Source: Macrophomina tecta
Taxonomy: Eukaryota; Ascomycota; Dothideomycetes; Botryosphaeriales; Botryosphaeriaceae
DNA: 64,000 nt
NCBI GenBank assembly: GCA_024180945.1
Contig: JAKSGN010000007.1
Location: 682,001-746,000 of the forward strand
Reading direction: 5' to 3'
Below are positions 52,630-64,000 of the stretch, piece after piece. Made by a program: the position numbers and the translations under genes. Below the pieces are notes generated by a model. That model worked only from the letters and a program-made list of their open reading frames with translations, did not search any database and was not told the DNA's origin. Each line of letters begins with the position of its first letter. The stretch's first letter is position 1.

Positions 52630-55035
52630 ATGACGCCCAAACATAAAACCGACCAATGTACCTTCTGTACATATATGGAGACCGAAGAAACCCTTTCCGA
52701 CGAGGTGTGGCAGAGAATACAAGATCCGGCCCCCACGGCAGATTCCCGTCAGCCCGGCTGGTTCTTCCACAGCCACTGCCAGAGATGCGAAGACGAGGAC
52801 GGTGCTTTCGATTCTCCCAGCTGCCTTTTCTGCAGCCACTTCCGCCTTCGACATCTCTTGAAATGCATCCTGGACAACGAAAAGGCTGGGAATATCACCT
52901 TTCGGTTGAAAGACTTTGACGATATGGCTGCTCAGCTCGAGTGCGACTTTTGCCAATACATGGCAGGCTTCATTTCCCGTCGAGACGGCGGGAAGAAAAA
53001 AGCCTACAGATTGACACTGAATTCCGATCACATCGACATGAATTGGGATGCCCCCACTTACGGTTTTCTGGACAATGCTGTGATCTCCGAGGACGGCCGG
53101 AACTGGCGGGGTGTGGAGGACAGTGAGGACGACGGCATGCTGTTGCTCGAACTGCCAGATAAACTGAAGATTGAGGACCTCAAGGGATGGTTTGACTCTT
53201 CCCGGGAAAGCTGGTACAATGCCCCGCTGCTGGAAACCCCGCCGCCTGGCTTCAAAGTCATCGATCTGCAACGCCTCTGTATCTCCAACCTACCCAAAGA
53301 AGCGGCATTCGCGGCTCTGAGCTATGTCTGGGGCGCGCCCAGCGCTTCCGACAAGACCTTCGAAACGACTACCGCGAACGTGCGCCGCTTGGAAGAAGAG
53401 GGCGGATTAGGGGATGAGCTCATCCCGCAAACGATCAGGGACGCCATGACCGTGGCCGCCGGCGTCGGGCTCCGCTACCTCTGGGTCGACAGGCTCTGCA
53501 TCGTTCAGGACGACCAAGACACCAAGCCCGGGCAGCTCGTCGCCATGGGTCGGATCTACCAACACGCTCTCCTCACCATCGTCGCAGCCGCAGGCGACGA
53601 CGCACACTACGGGCTCGCCGGCATCTCGCGGAGCCGGGACACCAACCCTTTCAACGCAGGCTGGTTCCATGGCTTCAAGTTCGTCGAGGTTCTCCCGCAG
53701 TTACACAAGACCATCCTCCCGGCCACGCGGTGGGGCCAGCGGGGCTGGACGTTCCAGGAGGGCGTTTGCTCCACGCGCATCCTCTTCTTCACGGACGTCG
53801 GGCTCTTCGCCGAGCAGCGCACCGAGACGGGGCAGAGGTTCTGGACGTCTGAAGCGTTCGCGGAGCAGGACCAGCAGGTTCGCCTGCACGGCTACCACAA
53901 GTGGGTGGAGAGGTACACGAAGCGGAGCCTCACATACCCGACGGACATTCTCTGGGCGTTCCTGGGGCTTTTCGACCACATGCCCAGCACAGAGGCTCTG
54001 GAGCAGCGATACGGGCTACCGGTCTCGCAGTTCGACCTGGCGATCCTGTGGAAGCAGATCAACGGCGACGCTCCCAGGAGGGCTTCAAGCTGAACGGACA
54101 TTTTTCCGTCCTGGTCGTGGACCTCCTCGACTGGTGAGATTTCCTATGACGAGAAGGAACTGGACCTCTCCGCATCAGTCGCCTCCTGGGTCTTTGTGGA
54201 CAAAGCACCCAACGGATATGCCCTCTCCGCCGTGTCTTTTGCGGATTACCCGGTGTCGATGTCGGGCGCGCGGTACGAGGTCAATCAGCTTGTGGCGCCG
54301 ATGCTTGTTGCGTGGAAGTACACGCTTCCATCCTGGGGCGAGGAACAAAGAAAGTCTGCAGAAGAGGTCTGCCAAATGTTATCCAGAATGCGTTTCAAAA
54401 ATACCCCGGAGCTGTGGTATTGGGCCCGGGGTGTGAGCCCGCAGAGTGAGACTGAACAGACAAGGTGGGAAAGACCAAACCGCAAGTCCTTGAAGGCATT
54501 CCGACCTCGCCCACCGATTGAAGCCCCGCGCGGTGGGTTACAGAAGCTTGCTTGGTATGAATTGTTGACCGATGAAGAAATATCAGTAGCAACCATTCCT
54601 GGACGGGTCATCGTGCGCACAACATCAGCCTTCTTGGACATGGAGCGGCTACAGAAAACGTCAGATGGAAACACAGTCTTCCTGCTTCGGATAAATGGCG
54701 ATGATGAGTGTATCGGTCAGATTGAGCTCCCGGATTCTGCGGTCCAAGAGGTAGATGAAGGAAAAGGAGATGATGGGCGGTCGACGATGGAGTTCATTGC
54801 CCTTTCTCTCCGCGGGAAGGCACCCCAGTTGCATTTCCTTAATGAAATGCCAGCCGCCGCTCTGGATCCACAAGAGAATAAGATATCCTGGGGCGCATGG
54901 AATTCGCCAACGGTGTTGAACGTCATGCTTATTACGCGGAGTGGAAGGGTGGCGCAGCGGCTTGCAATCGGTGCAGTTGCACTGAAAGGATGGTCGAAGA
55001 CCAGCTCCCAGCTCTCTAACATCATACTGAAGTAG
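52630..55035 (+). pseudogene. HET-domain protein gene with one in-frame TGA
   Basis: From ATG 52630 the frame is coding-like for 801 codons to 55035, except for a TGA at 54091-54093 (codon 488). The N-terminus is Cys-rich (CTFCTYME, CQRCEDED, CLFCSHF, CDFCQYM). The HET domain spans about residues 225-400, with AALSYVWGAP, TIRDAMTVAAGVGLRYLWVDRLCIVQDD and YQHALLTIVAAAGDDAHYGLAGIS. After the TGA the same frame resumes with FPSWSWTSSTGE, the conserved region that normally follows. The sequence is therefore one gene with a nonsense codon, not two genes. HET proteins trigger heterokaryon incompatibility and cell death. The truncated product would keep the whole HET domain, so partial function is possible. 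An unseen intron removing the TGA cannot be fully excluded. Confidence 0.8.
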
Positions 55036-56276
55036 TGGCATAAACAAGGACCCAAGATATAAAAGGGTTGAAGTACCTATTGCGGTTACCAGACTAAGCA
55101 AATGGAAGAAGACGGCAGCATCATAAGGAAGACATAGCTGAATATCTCTTGGTGGCTTTTACATGTCAAATAGTCACTATTTTTCAGTATTCCAGAGAGC
55201 TCTCCATTTCATCCAATTGGTTGGTTATGGAATAAACTTCCTCCGGAGCGTATTCCGAGTATGAATGTGAATACATCGCAAACGGTCCAGAACCTTGACC
55301 TCATTGGCTAGACCCTGGCGACCTCTGTTAACAGACCTCATTTCTGGACGATGCTTGTTACCTGCCCTCAAAATCTGACTTGCTCAATCAGTGCAACAGA
55401 CTCTTGGCCGAGACACTCAGCGCTGTCAAAGAGCTTTTCTGATGCTTATTGGCCAAGTTCCCTGTGCTGACTATCCTTCATCCAGTCTGGCATGGTATCC
55501 GAGAAGCGATTGAGTCTTGCCATTCATGAGGATCAATGTCGTGGGCGTAGTCGGGATAGGCTATCGCTGACGAAGAGCAATAATCTGGTGAAGAGGGGCA
55601 TTTGTCCAGTCTGGAGTGCGCCTGCGTACAGTTCTGGTACGCTCTCTCTACTTGGGGGCTTACGCTACGTTTCCCGTTTTCGGAGAATTCGTCCCAAACT
55701 TCAGGTCCACGAGCTTCAGTGTGGTTCACCCAGGTCAGAGTTCAAGTATGTCTAGTCGGGGTGATGTATGCAAAGGTAGAGGCGTGAGAGAAGATGGCAG
55801 ACCTTTGAAGAAGCGACACAAAGTTGGGAGAGATGTTGAAGAGAGGAGTTCGCATAATTAAGCGCGAAGGATCTTCAGCCTTGCTGCAATGCCAACTCAC
55901 AAAACGCCAACCGATTGTGGAACCAAATTGTCCAAGCCTGATCAGCCAATTTGTTGCGTTGTTCACATCCGTGATCGGCCGCATGTCAAGGACATGGATC
56001 AATCAATGAGTGCAGGAATGTCGTGATAGCCCCCATCCGCGCACGATTTCCCGTGTAAGTTCGTCGACATCTCTTGTATTCTCGAGCTGCAAGGTCATAA
56101 AATCCACCACAATTCGTGTATATCGAACTAAATCAAAATCAAAAAGCCACGCAACATACAATACAACAAGCGGCTCGAGCGGCAGCGAAAGGCTGAGACA
56201 CAGCCTGGCCGCTGCTACACCCTTACCACGCACAGCGAGCGCGCAAAGGCACAGACTGAAGGAGTGTTCCGAAGCA
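55036..56276. other. gene-free stretch between HET and acidic-protein genes
   Basis: No recognisable gene; the overlapping short frames at 55478-56002 show no family features. Confidence 0.45.
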
Positions 56277-57315
56277 CTACGCCTCGGATTCGACCTCCTT
56301 CAGCTCCGCCTCCTTGGGCACCTCAGCGGCCTTCTCCTTCTTCGCCGCCGCCGCGGGGGCGCTCTTGTGCGCAGTATCGGCAGGAACGTCGTCCTCGGCC
56401 TCCCCAGGGGCAGCTTCGGGCTCCTCTTCGCCGTCATCGGCGCCCTCCTCATCGGCAGCGACGACCTCGCCGTTACCGACTTCCTCTTCGTCGGTCGCGA
56501 CAGCCTCGGGCTCTTCCTCGTCGTCGTCGTCGTCGGCCTTGGCGGCTTTGGCGGTCTTGCGCTTCTTAGGCTTAGGTTCGGCTGGAGGAATAAAATCGTT
56601 AGCGCGGATTCCGCGAAGCAGGTGAGGAAGCTCGAGAGCAAAAATAGAGAGGCGGGAAAACGAGGAAACGTAGCGCTCGGGAAGCGCGGAGATGGGAGCG
56701 GGATTGGGTAAGAGCGATGGTACCTTCTTCGATCTCTTCATCATCTTCCGACGCGTCTTCCTCGTCGAAGGAGGCTTCGGAGTCTTCGTACCTGTAATCC
56801 ATTAGATGCCAGCCTTGCGACACGCAAAGAGGGCAGCGGAAAGAGAAACGCGACGAGTGAGAGACTCGGGGAGAAGATGCAAGGAAATCTGAACGCCACA
56901 AACGCTCTTAATATAATATACACGAGGCAAGAAGTCGCGGAAAAAGTCAGAAGGAAAATGCACGGAGCTGGGAGAGCTCGGTCGGAGCTGTGTGGGGGAG
57001 GAGGTGAGAGAGCTCCGACCGCCGCGGCCATCCGCGCCTCGTCGCGGCAGCAGAGCTGCGGGAGCTCTGCTGGCGGCGCAACAGCGCGCGCACAACCACG
57101 CTTCCGCGCGACAAAAAGAGAGGTGGACCGCGATCGTGCGATGTGGGCGACATCAATTGATGTCGACGCGGTCGCATGCGACACGAAACGCGACGAAAGG
57201 CTAGGAAAGAAATGACGTCAGTGACTTACTCCTCTTCCTCTTCGCTCTCGTCGGAGGGCAGGGCAACGAGCTCCTCCTCCTCCTCAGCCTCCTGCTTCCT
57301 CTTGCGCGTCGACAT
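56277..57315 (-). CDS. small acidic nuclear-type protein, 152 aa, three exons
   Basis: Exons 57315-57230, 56791-56724 and 56581-56277 sum to 459 bases, and all junctions are GT..AG. The protein starts MSTRKRKQEAEEEEE. It consists mostly of Glu/Asp blocks (SEEEEEYEDSEASFDEEDASEDDEEIEE, given as two adjoining runs across the splice) with a basic nuclear-type signal (EPKPKKRKTAKAAK) in the middle. Its composition resembles histone-chaperone-like or nucleolar acidic proteins, but I see no named domain, so the function is open. The first intron is 438 bp, long for this window, and could hide a further small exon. Confidence 0.65.
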
Positions 57316-60300
57316 TGTGGTGATTGCGGGCGGATGCGAGGCAGACGACGCGAAGCGCGGGCTGGCGGGCGGGAGCTGGGTGGTGGTGAGAGTGCGCGCG
57401 AGTGGAGCGACGCGCAGGAGGGGATGGAGAGTAGGAGAGGGGAGTGCGGCGCGGGCGAGTGAGGGAGCTTCGCGGAATGGAGGAGCGAGAGGAGCGGCAG
57501 ATGAGGGTGGATGGCTGGCTTTGGGGCTGGCTGGGCTCTGGGGGGTGCGGAGAAGGGCAGCGGCTGGCAGGAAATGGAAGCTCTGACCGTCGATAAGAGG
57601 GAGCTGGCGGCAGCAGACGGCTCCTGCCCGCAGAGCACGCAAGGGGCGCACGGTCGATCCTGAGCCTAATTTTGGCAGTGTGGCATTTTTTGGGGAGCCC
57701 CGACGCTGCACGCCCGCTGCCGCCCACGACCTCTCCTTGTCCAGCCTGTTTGCTGCTGCGACGGCGACGACGTCGACCCGCATGCTGCTACCGTGCCACA
57801 CCACCACCGCTGCCGCGCCAATCACGCCCGCGAAAATCGCGCTGCGGAGCAAGCCCTCTGAGGCTGTCTGCTCTCCTTCTTACTGCCCATGTTTCTCGCT
57901 TGCACGCCTTCGCCGCCGAGGCTTCCCATCATCTCCTTCTGCTGCTTTTGTCAGCCCCCCTCCCCTCTCATCCAGTAAGGTCCTTAGCTGGCGGCACGTC
58001 GTCAGCCTTGATCCGCACCACCAAAGGACACCTCGGCATTGGCTGATGCCCAGCGCGCCGGCAAAGAGAACTTTGATCTCCGCATTCCCGTCAGCCGCCC
58101 CGACGCTTGCTCGACGAACTAAGCACCGCTTTAGGCCTGGTCAAGATGAGGCTAAAGTGCTCGAGGAGGGGTCTCCCATGACCGCGGCTGAAATTCTGTT
58201 ACCTGGCTGAGCTGCGTGTCAACCCGCGAAGGCAGCAGCGTGAAACCTTGCCCGGTAAATGGCCTGCCGAAAGCGCTGAATGCCTGGTCACATCATTTTC
58301 AGCCGGTCGAGTTCTCCGCGCTTGCTCAAGCAAAAGGCGCAATCATTTCAGATGGAATGGCCATGAGGAATAGGACCCGAAATTGTTGTGCATGCGCCCG
58401 ACGCCTGTTTTCTTCCTCTCCCGACGTCGTCCATGTGGGAGCTTGAAGACTACCTTTTCCCTCGCGTCGCCTATTTGGGTTAGCGCTTGTTCTCAACCAC
58501 AACATCACTCCGGTATTGGTGAAATCTCTGGATCCGCGCATACACCTAAAGGGCCTCACGGAAATTCGGGGTAAATAGTTGCACCTCTAGCTAGATTTTA
58601 GATGTCAACGCTTGGCTTGGATCGTCAATTATGGATTAAATGACCGATTTTGATTTCGACTGAGTCTGAGACGGCGAGAGTCGAGCTGTGGCTGACCAGC
58701 TGCTTTACCAGTTAACGTCTGCGCCGTTACTGGAAAGATGAAGACAAGGCCATGCCGGCAACGCCCCCACCTTAATTGACAACAAACGCACCTGGTTACC
58801 ACGCCCGCCCTCCTTCACCGGATCACTTCCTTACACCTTTCTATATCACCATTGCCTTCTCCGCTCGTCCTCATCATCCAAAACACGACGTTTCATTGCC
58901 GAAGACCGACTCCACGATGCCGCCGCCATGCGAAGCTGTCTCGGCGATCGGGTCACGTAGCGCCGCATTGCTTCGCCGTGATCAATAACGGCACGAAGCT
59001 TCTGGTCAACCCTCACCGCCTCAATGGAGGCTTCCTACTACATGAAGAGCGCCTTCAACCCCCATAAGTTGAGTTACAAACGGCAGGATACCCTTGGCGC
59101 CACGGACGACAAGCCAGAAGCAATATCGTTCCTGGCAAGTGCCCTACAGCGCAGTTTTGCCTCTTTGCGCTTTCCCGGTAATGTTTGCCAAGTCTAGGAG
59201 GCTGTAGATTTCGTGTAAACATATGATTGTGCGGAAAAGGTGTGCCCGCGGAACACTGAGTGGCTGGAACTCATGACTTTCAGATGGCAGAAATCCGTTT
59301 CCACCCGTGAACAACCGCATGGGATTCTAGTCCTTATTAAAGTCGCAATACTCCTGGACTGCCTGAAGTAGTTCTCGAAAACCACCAAGATGCTCATCAC
59401 GTGCGCTGAACTAGACTTCCACTACGTAATCTGTTCTGAAAACCACCTCTCCGTGCCTGCCGTCTGTAATTTCCCAAAGTTGAACTCAGAACTTACGGGA
59501 TTAGTGCTAGTAATTGCGGTGGCAAAAAAACATCTGGAGGCACGAATCTCTTGGGAAGTTCGTCTACGGGCTCAACCATGCAACCAACAAATTCCATTGT
59601 CGACATCGCCTCGGCGCGCTCAGAGAGCAATTCTCTGAAAGCGCATGGAGCCAACTGCCCGTTGCAATACTCTCACCACCCCAGCCAGGTGTTTTACCGG
59701 AAATACGAGTCGATCGTAATCACCCGTCTGGAATGCACTCATCTTAGCAGAGTCGAGACGAGAGAACACTTCTAGCACAACTTTTGCGAGCCGGGCGATG
59801 TGCCTGCAGAGAAGTTGAGGATTTGCCTAAGGTTCTGCAAAATGCCAGAACAGAGATTGCAAAGGAAGTGGAGGTGTTGCGATTTGATTGCATCACGAAT
59901 GAGCCTTGGGACAACAAATCATGCCGTTTGAGAAACATGCACTGTCCGAGCTCTAGTAATGACAGGATTGACAGTAGCAAGAGCTGCAAGGACGCAGACC
60001 AGAGGGATTGCGGCCCTGGTGGCAACGACATGGATGAGAGCTGAGTCGTAGACTCACCTCCATGTTTAGGAGACGCTACGTCATACCGATAATTAAGAGC
60101 ACTGCCAGCATGGATTCAGCTGGATGCAGACATGACGAGCAACAACGTGCGGAAGAAGAGCGTCTGGTGCGCTCGGAGGATAGAAAATGACTGCCGACTA
60201 AGGCCCTTTCATGGATGGAACCTGCGCTGACAACGGTCCCTGATATAGACGAGCTAATTCAACTCTTCCCCGCCACTGGTGCACCAAAAACTTGTAGCCT

Positions 60301-61948
60301 TAATATTTAGAATGATCATAAATGAATTCAATGGATAATGGATGCCGACTGGTATGAGCAGGAAGCCGCAAAGGTCAGTGATGGTCCATTCCGGTGAATA
60401 ATGTGCTCTGGCTCACTTATTCAAGCACTCACCTTGCGCGTTTACTCTCTGCGCAGTTCAAACGGTTTAGCCAACTATGGATGATGTCAGTGAAAGGTGG
60501 CACAAGGACTGCCCACCCTGCTGGGCTCACCACCTCTACCAGCAAATTTAGTGAATGAGCAGATCAAGACCAAAGACAAGTCACTCAGCACAATTCAGGC
60601 TACTAATGTGCAAGAGGGTGAATGTATTTTGTAGTATGACCGCGTGTGTGCTGATACTAAGGAGCAAGAGCGCGATTGAAGTATCCCGCAGTAGGCTATA
60701 ACTAGAGTCCGTTTCCAGCGAGTCCCGATGCCCCACCCTTCCAACCATCCCAAGACTTAACACCTCATTGGCCATGTACAACCAACGAAAGCGACGCCGC
60801 TGCCCGAAGAGCATGATCGTACATACAAAAAGCAAAATGAAAAACGCCCCATGTTGACCGTGGCTTCAACGCGCTTGTACCACGCATGTCTGGATGCGGC
60901 ATATATTCTGAGATTATTCTAAGTACGGGAAGGTAGCTAATTGGCTTGGGTACCCTATCAATCAGTCCTATGTGGTTGAAGCTGTCGCTGGTGAAAATGG
61001 ATGCTTGAATGTCCGTATAGCGGCTCTTTTATGAAAGATCGTATAAATTTCCCCCCGCGGGGGGGGGGAAGAGAGGGGAAAGATAGTCAAACACTTTTCA
61101 TTACAGACAAAAGCGCCTGGTAGCAGGTGGCCAGAGTTTCAGATGATTCCCCTACCACACATTTCATTCCAGTACCTTTTTGGCCTTGAAGGATGCCTGC
61201 GTTGGCGTGGCGTAGTGGGTAAGGTTGACACAGTTCAGTTTGGGCGGGTATGTCTAGGCTTCTCTTCTCACTCTGCTACCACGCCCTCTACACAATGGAC
61301 CAACATGCGACCTCGCAACTCATGCCACGATGAGCCACGGCGACAGCCATGGCGGCGGTGCCACGACGGCGATGCTGGCTAGCAGGGCGTGTAATAGTGG
61401 CGAGGCAGCGCCAGTAAGACAGGTGTAGTTACTGGATGCTTCTCAAATCAGCCTATTTTCTAAAAAGAAGAAAAAAAAAAAAAAAAAAGGACAAACCCCC
61501 CAAAAACCTCAGGCCTTCACCTTCAGCAGCCGAGATCTGATACTTTACTTTGAGAGGTCGTACAAGGAGCTTAGCATCGTCTCCGACCTATTTCCTCCTA
61601 CAATACTCCATGAGCGCATACATATGCCATTCGACAGCACTAGCCCACTTTAAGGCTACTTTTGTCTGATATTTCGGTGCTGACTTTGGAGATAATAGTT
61701 AAGCTCGAGAACGAAAGCTAGCGAAGCTTCAGGAAAAATTACACTCAAAGCCGTCTTAAGACGATTCTGTAGCACCAACTCCATGCTGCATTTTGGAGGT
61801 GACACATGCTACAAGAGCAAACCACCTATCTGCAAGGGTGTTGCCGGGTACCTGAACTACTGGACCGACTCAGATCAGCAGGACAAGGTCTCTCCTCAAT
61901 CTGCCTTTGTCCAAAGGTGGTCATCCTAGGCCACTGTTATGAGACTGT
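57316..61948. other. long gene-poor stretch
   Basis: No gene could be supported in these 4.6 kb. The first 0.9 kb is GC-rich with long overlapping chance frames on both strands. Later parts contain a C6GCG10 palindromic-type run (61051-61068) and a poly(A) tract (about 61468-61489). Confidence 0.45.
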
Positions 61949-62330
61949 ATCATCCGTGCTTACACAACGAGACCATGCCCGACCTACAGTACCGTCTCAA
62001 CAAGTGCATGGAAGTGCTAGATAGAGCCATCGAGGGCTTATCCCTTTTATGTCTCCATACAAAGTCGGAAAACGACTCAGACTTGGCCACCGGTTCGGAT
62101 TCAGGCTCGGATTTAGACTGCCATCCGTTCGGGTCAAGGCTCGGATTCGGACTCGGACGCCAGTCCAGATCCCGGCCCGAATTTGGACTCGGACGGCGAC
62201 TATATTCCACCGCTGGCTAAGCAGACGACCAGTACGGCTGCTGAAGAAGCGGGATACGCGCAATCGTGCTTGATGCAAGCAGATCACATCATCCATCAAC
62301 ATGATCACTTCTGCGTAACAATCCGCTGCA
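61949..62330 (+). other. possible coding relic with Ser-Asp-rich repeats
   Basis: Two successive plus-strand frames give a helical start (LQYRLNKCMEVLDRAIEGLSLLCL), then SENDSDLATGSDSGSDLD. After a frame change near 62130 comes GSDSDSDASPDPGPNLDSDGDY. The DNA repeats the short unit CGGACTCGGA with variations. It may be the acidic part of a decayed gene or transposon protein. I do not recognise it. Confidence 0.25.
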
Positions 62331-62990
62331 TTTGCTGATTAATACTCCGCTGAATCTATTCTTTTTAAGCAATTTATGGCGGGCGCTGCGGATACCCTTA
62401 TCACCTTAAATAGAGGCAACGCCTTCTCGCCCGATTTTACAGCCGGTTGAATGGTCGTCCCGGTGTTGGTGACTCGAGCCAGCGCCCGACCATTGCGCCC
62501 ACACGCGGAAGGCTGAGTTGGTGCATAGCCCGCCCGACCACCGGGCGGATCCGCACTCGATTCGTATTACCCAGGACACCGGCTCCGGAGTCTCTGTATC
62601 TTCTGTTTTCCGAAGCTTTACAGCGTCTTGGGACTTTTGTCTTAGCGTCGCTTGTATTCAAAATCAGAGAGCTTCTCTTATGCATTCCAACAACATGGCC
62701 GCCTATCTTCTGGTGCGCTCCGCGTATCAGAACCTGCAAAAGGGGCAGTGCGAACAGAATAGTCTACAAAGAAGTGCAAGTGTGAAAGAATAGCAGTAAA
62801 TGTGGAAATAGAGCAAGGTTACCCCACAGTGTCGAAGAGTTCCGTAACTTGCCGTAATCTACCGCACCCCATCATCACCCGTCTTGAGACGGTGATAGAA
62901 ACAATCTCACACCGACGGAGCTCAAAGGACTGCTCCGCCGAACAAAAAGGGTTAGCGTTTGGGGTCAGGCAAGTTTAGGCAGTTTCGTAG
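62331..62990. other. upstream region of the alcohol dehydrogenase gene
   Basis: No supportable gene; open frames at 62437-62793 on both strands lack family features. Confidence 0.4.
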
Positions 62991-62996
62991 CAATGC

Positions 62997-63005
62997 TTTA
63001 TAAAT
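62997..63005 (+). promoter_or_regulatory. TATA-like box of the alcohol dehydrogenase gene
   Basis: The sequence tttataaat lies 93-101 bases upstream of the ATG at 63098, a usual distance for a fungal TATA element. Confidence 0.5.
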
Positions 63006-63097
63006 GGCAGCTTACTTCCCCACTGCGCAACAAGCCATCACTTCAGTCGTACACATTATTGAGCTCGCCAGATAACCCTCCTCAACGAACCATCACA

Positions 63098-64000
63098 ATG
63101 GCCTCTCTCCCAGAAACATATACTGCTGCCGTCGTGGATGAGCCCAATGGCGGGCTTGTCATCAAGGAAGTTCCGCTCAGAGAACCTCAGCATGGAGAGG
63201 TTTTGGTTCGTGTGAAGGCTTGCGGTGTCTGTCATGGCGATGCGGCTGTCACTGCCGGCACATTCGGGAAACTGTAAACTCAATTTAGTCATGTTCTCAG
63301 TATGAAAGTGGTGAGCCCTTGCTAACGGTTTGCCAGTCCAATTGTCCCTGGACATGAGTTCATTGGCGACGTGGTGGCACTCGGACCCGGAGAGAAGAAA
63401 TGGCAGGTCGGAGACCGAGTCGGTATGACTTGATCCTTCTCAAGGCGATAGCAAGCGAAGCTGCGAGAGAAGAAGGAAGTCGAAGCTAATCCTTCTGAAA
63501 CACAGGCGGTGCCTGGCACGGCGGTCACGACGGCATCTGCGCGCAGTGCAACCGCGGCCAGTTCCAAATGTGCGGCAAAGCCGTCGCTAATGGCGTCCAC
63601 AAAGACGGCGGGTGTGAGTTTCCATCCCCTCTCCATCTTCCCTCCTGCCCTGCAACCAACCTAGCTAACAACGCTCCTTCCAAGACGCCCAATACGCCCT
63701 CCTCCGCACCGAAGCCACTGTCCGCGTCCCGCGCGACCTCGACCCCGTCCAAGCCGCACCCCTCCTCTGTGCCGGCGTCACCGTCTTCAACTGCATCCGC
63801 AACATGCACGTGCACCCCGGCGGCACCGTCGCCATCCAAGGGCTGGGCGGCCTCGGCCACCTGGCACTGCAATACGCGCGCAAGCTCGGATACCGCGTCT
63901 TCGCGTTGTCCCGCGACGGCAAGAAGAAAGACTTCGCGCTCGAGCTCGGCGCGACGGACTACGTTGATGGCAGCAAGGAGAGCGCCGTCGAGGCGCTGCA
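63098..64000 (+). CDS. zinc-dependent alcohol dehydrogenase (MDR family), 3' cut by window
   Basis: Exons 63098-63273, 63337-63422, 63506-63613 and 63685 onward (introns of 63, 83 and 71 bp) keep one frame. The protein shows the GroES-like domain with catalytic zinc ligands (CGVCHGD near residue 43, then PGHE). A structural-zinc-like lobe (GGHDGICAQCNRGQFQMCG) and the GGYAQYALLR strand follow. The NAD(P)-binding domain has the GLGGLGHL fingerprint and continues to the window edge at VDGSKESAVEALQ. It matches cytosolic fungal alcohol/propanol-preferring dehydrogenases of about 340-350 residues. The part seen is intact. Confidence 0.93.

Noticed and set aside
54094..55035. A separate gene downstream of the HET frame
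   Set aside because: Same frame, no plausible own start near the FPSWSW motif, and this motif normally follows the HET domain within one protein.

Overview
The window looks like nuclear DNA of a filamentous ascomycete (Pezizomycotina). Genes have short introns (about 50-140 bp) with GT..AG ends. There are fungus-specific families: a HET-domain protein, a fucose-lectin-like membrane protein, a fungal transcription-factor C-terminus and a Dal5-type transporter. Tad1-type LINE remnants occur, and one LTR retrotransposon carries heavy C-to-T/G-to-A damage of the RIP kind. A dothideomycete is my guess, but the sequence does not prove it.

Layout. (1) About 1-27.4 kb is an accessory, transposon-rich compartment. 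It holds the 3' end of a transcription-factor-like gene, a Tc1/mariner element with perfect 30-bp inverted repeats (1671-2980) and a decayed LINE tail (4800-5560). A single minus-strand fucose-lectin-like gene is stretched over 6073-19081 because two transposons sit inside it. One is an apparently intact hAT element (6295-9154, 8-bp target duplication). The other is a 8.4-kb Ty3/Gypsy element (10123-18550, 487-bp LTRs), which itself contains two 5'-truncated LINE copies in opposite orientation. Another LINE relic follows (22.4-24.25 kb), then a decayed divergent pair: a C2H2-like zinc-finger gene and a DUF7580/HeLo-like gene. (2) 29.3-57.3 kb is a gene-rich core. It holds sulfate permease, DAHP synthase, a conserved Cys/His-tail protein, a GH105 unsaturated rhamnogalacturonyl hydrolase, an MFS anion:cation symporter, the SLH1/ASCC3 helicase, the YKT6 SNARE, an F-box-like protein, a HET-domain gene with one in-frame stop and a small acidic nuclear-type protein. 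(3) 57.3-63.1 kb is gene-poor with nothing firmly recognised. (4) The 5' part of a zinc alcohol dehydrogenase runs off the right edge.

The multi-exon models were assembled by hand and checked by arithmetic. Exon sums are multiples of three for sulfate permease (2433), DAHP synthase (1116), MFS (1602), YKT6 (594), the acidic protein (459) and the 270-aa protein (813). The lectin gene with both transposons and two introns set aside sums to 1539 bases.

How the parts relate. The core genes serve sulfur uptake, aromatic amino acid synthesis, pectin-fragment breakdown, ribosome quality control and membrane fusion. They are ordinary neighbours rather than one pathway. The most unusual content is the nested insertion history in the lectin gene and an antisense accessory ORF (zinc-ligand-like cysteines plus coiled coil) between pol and the 3' LTR of the Gypsy element.
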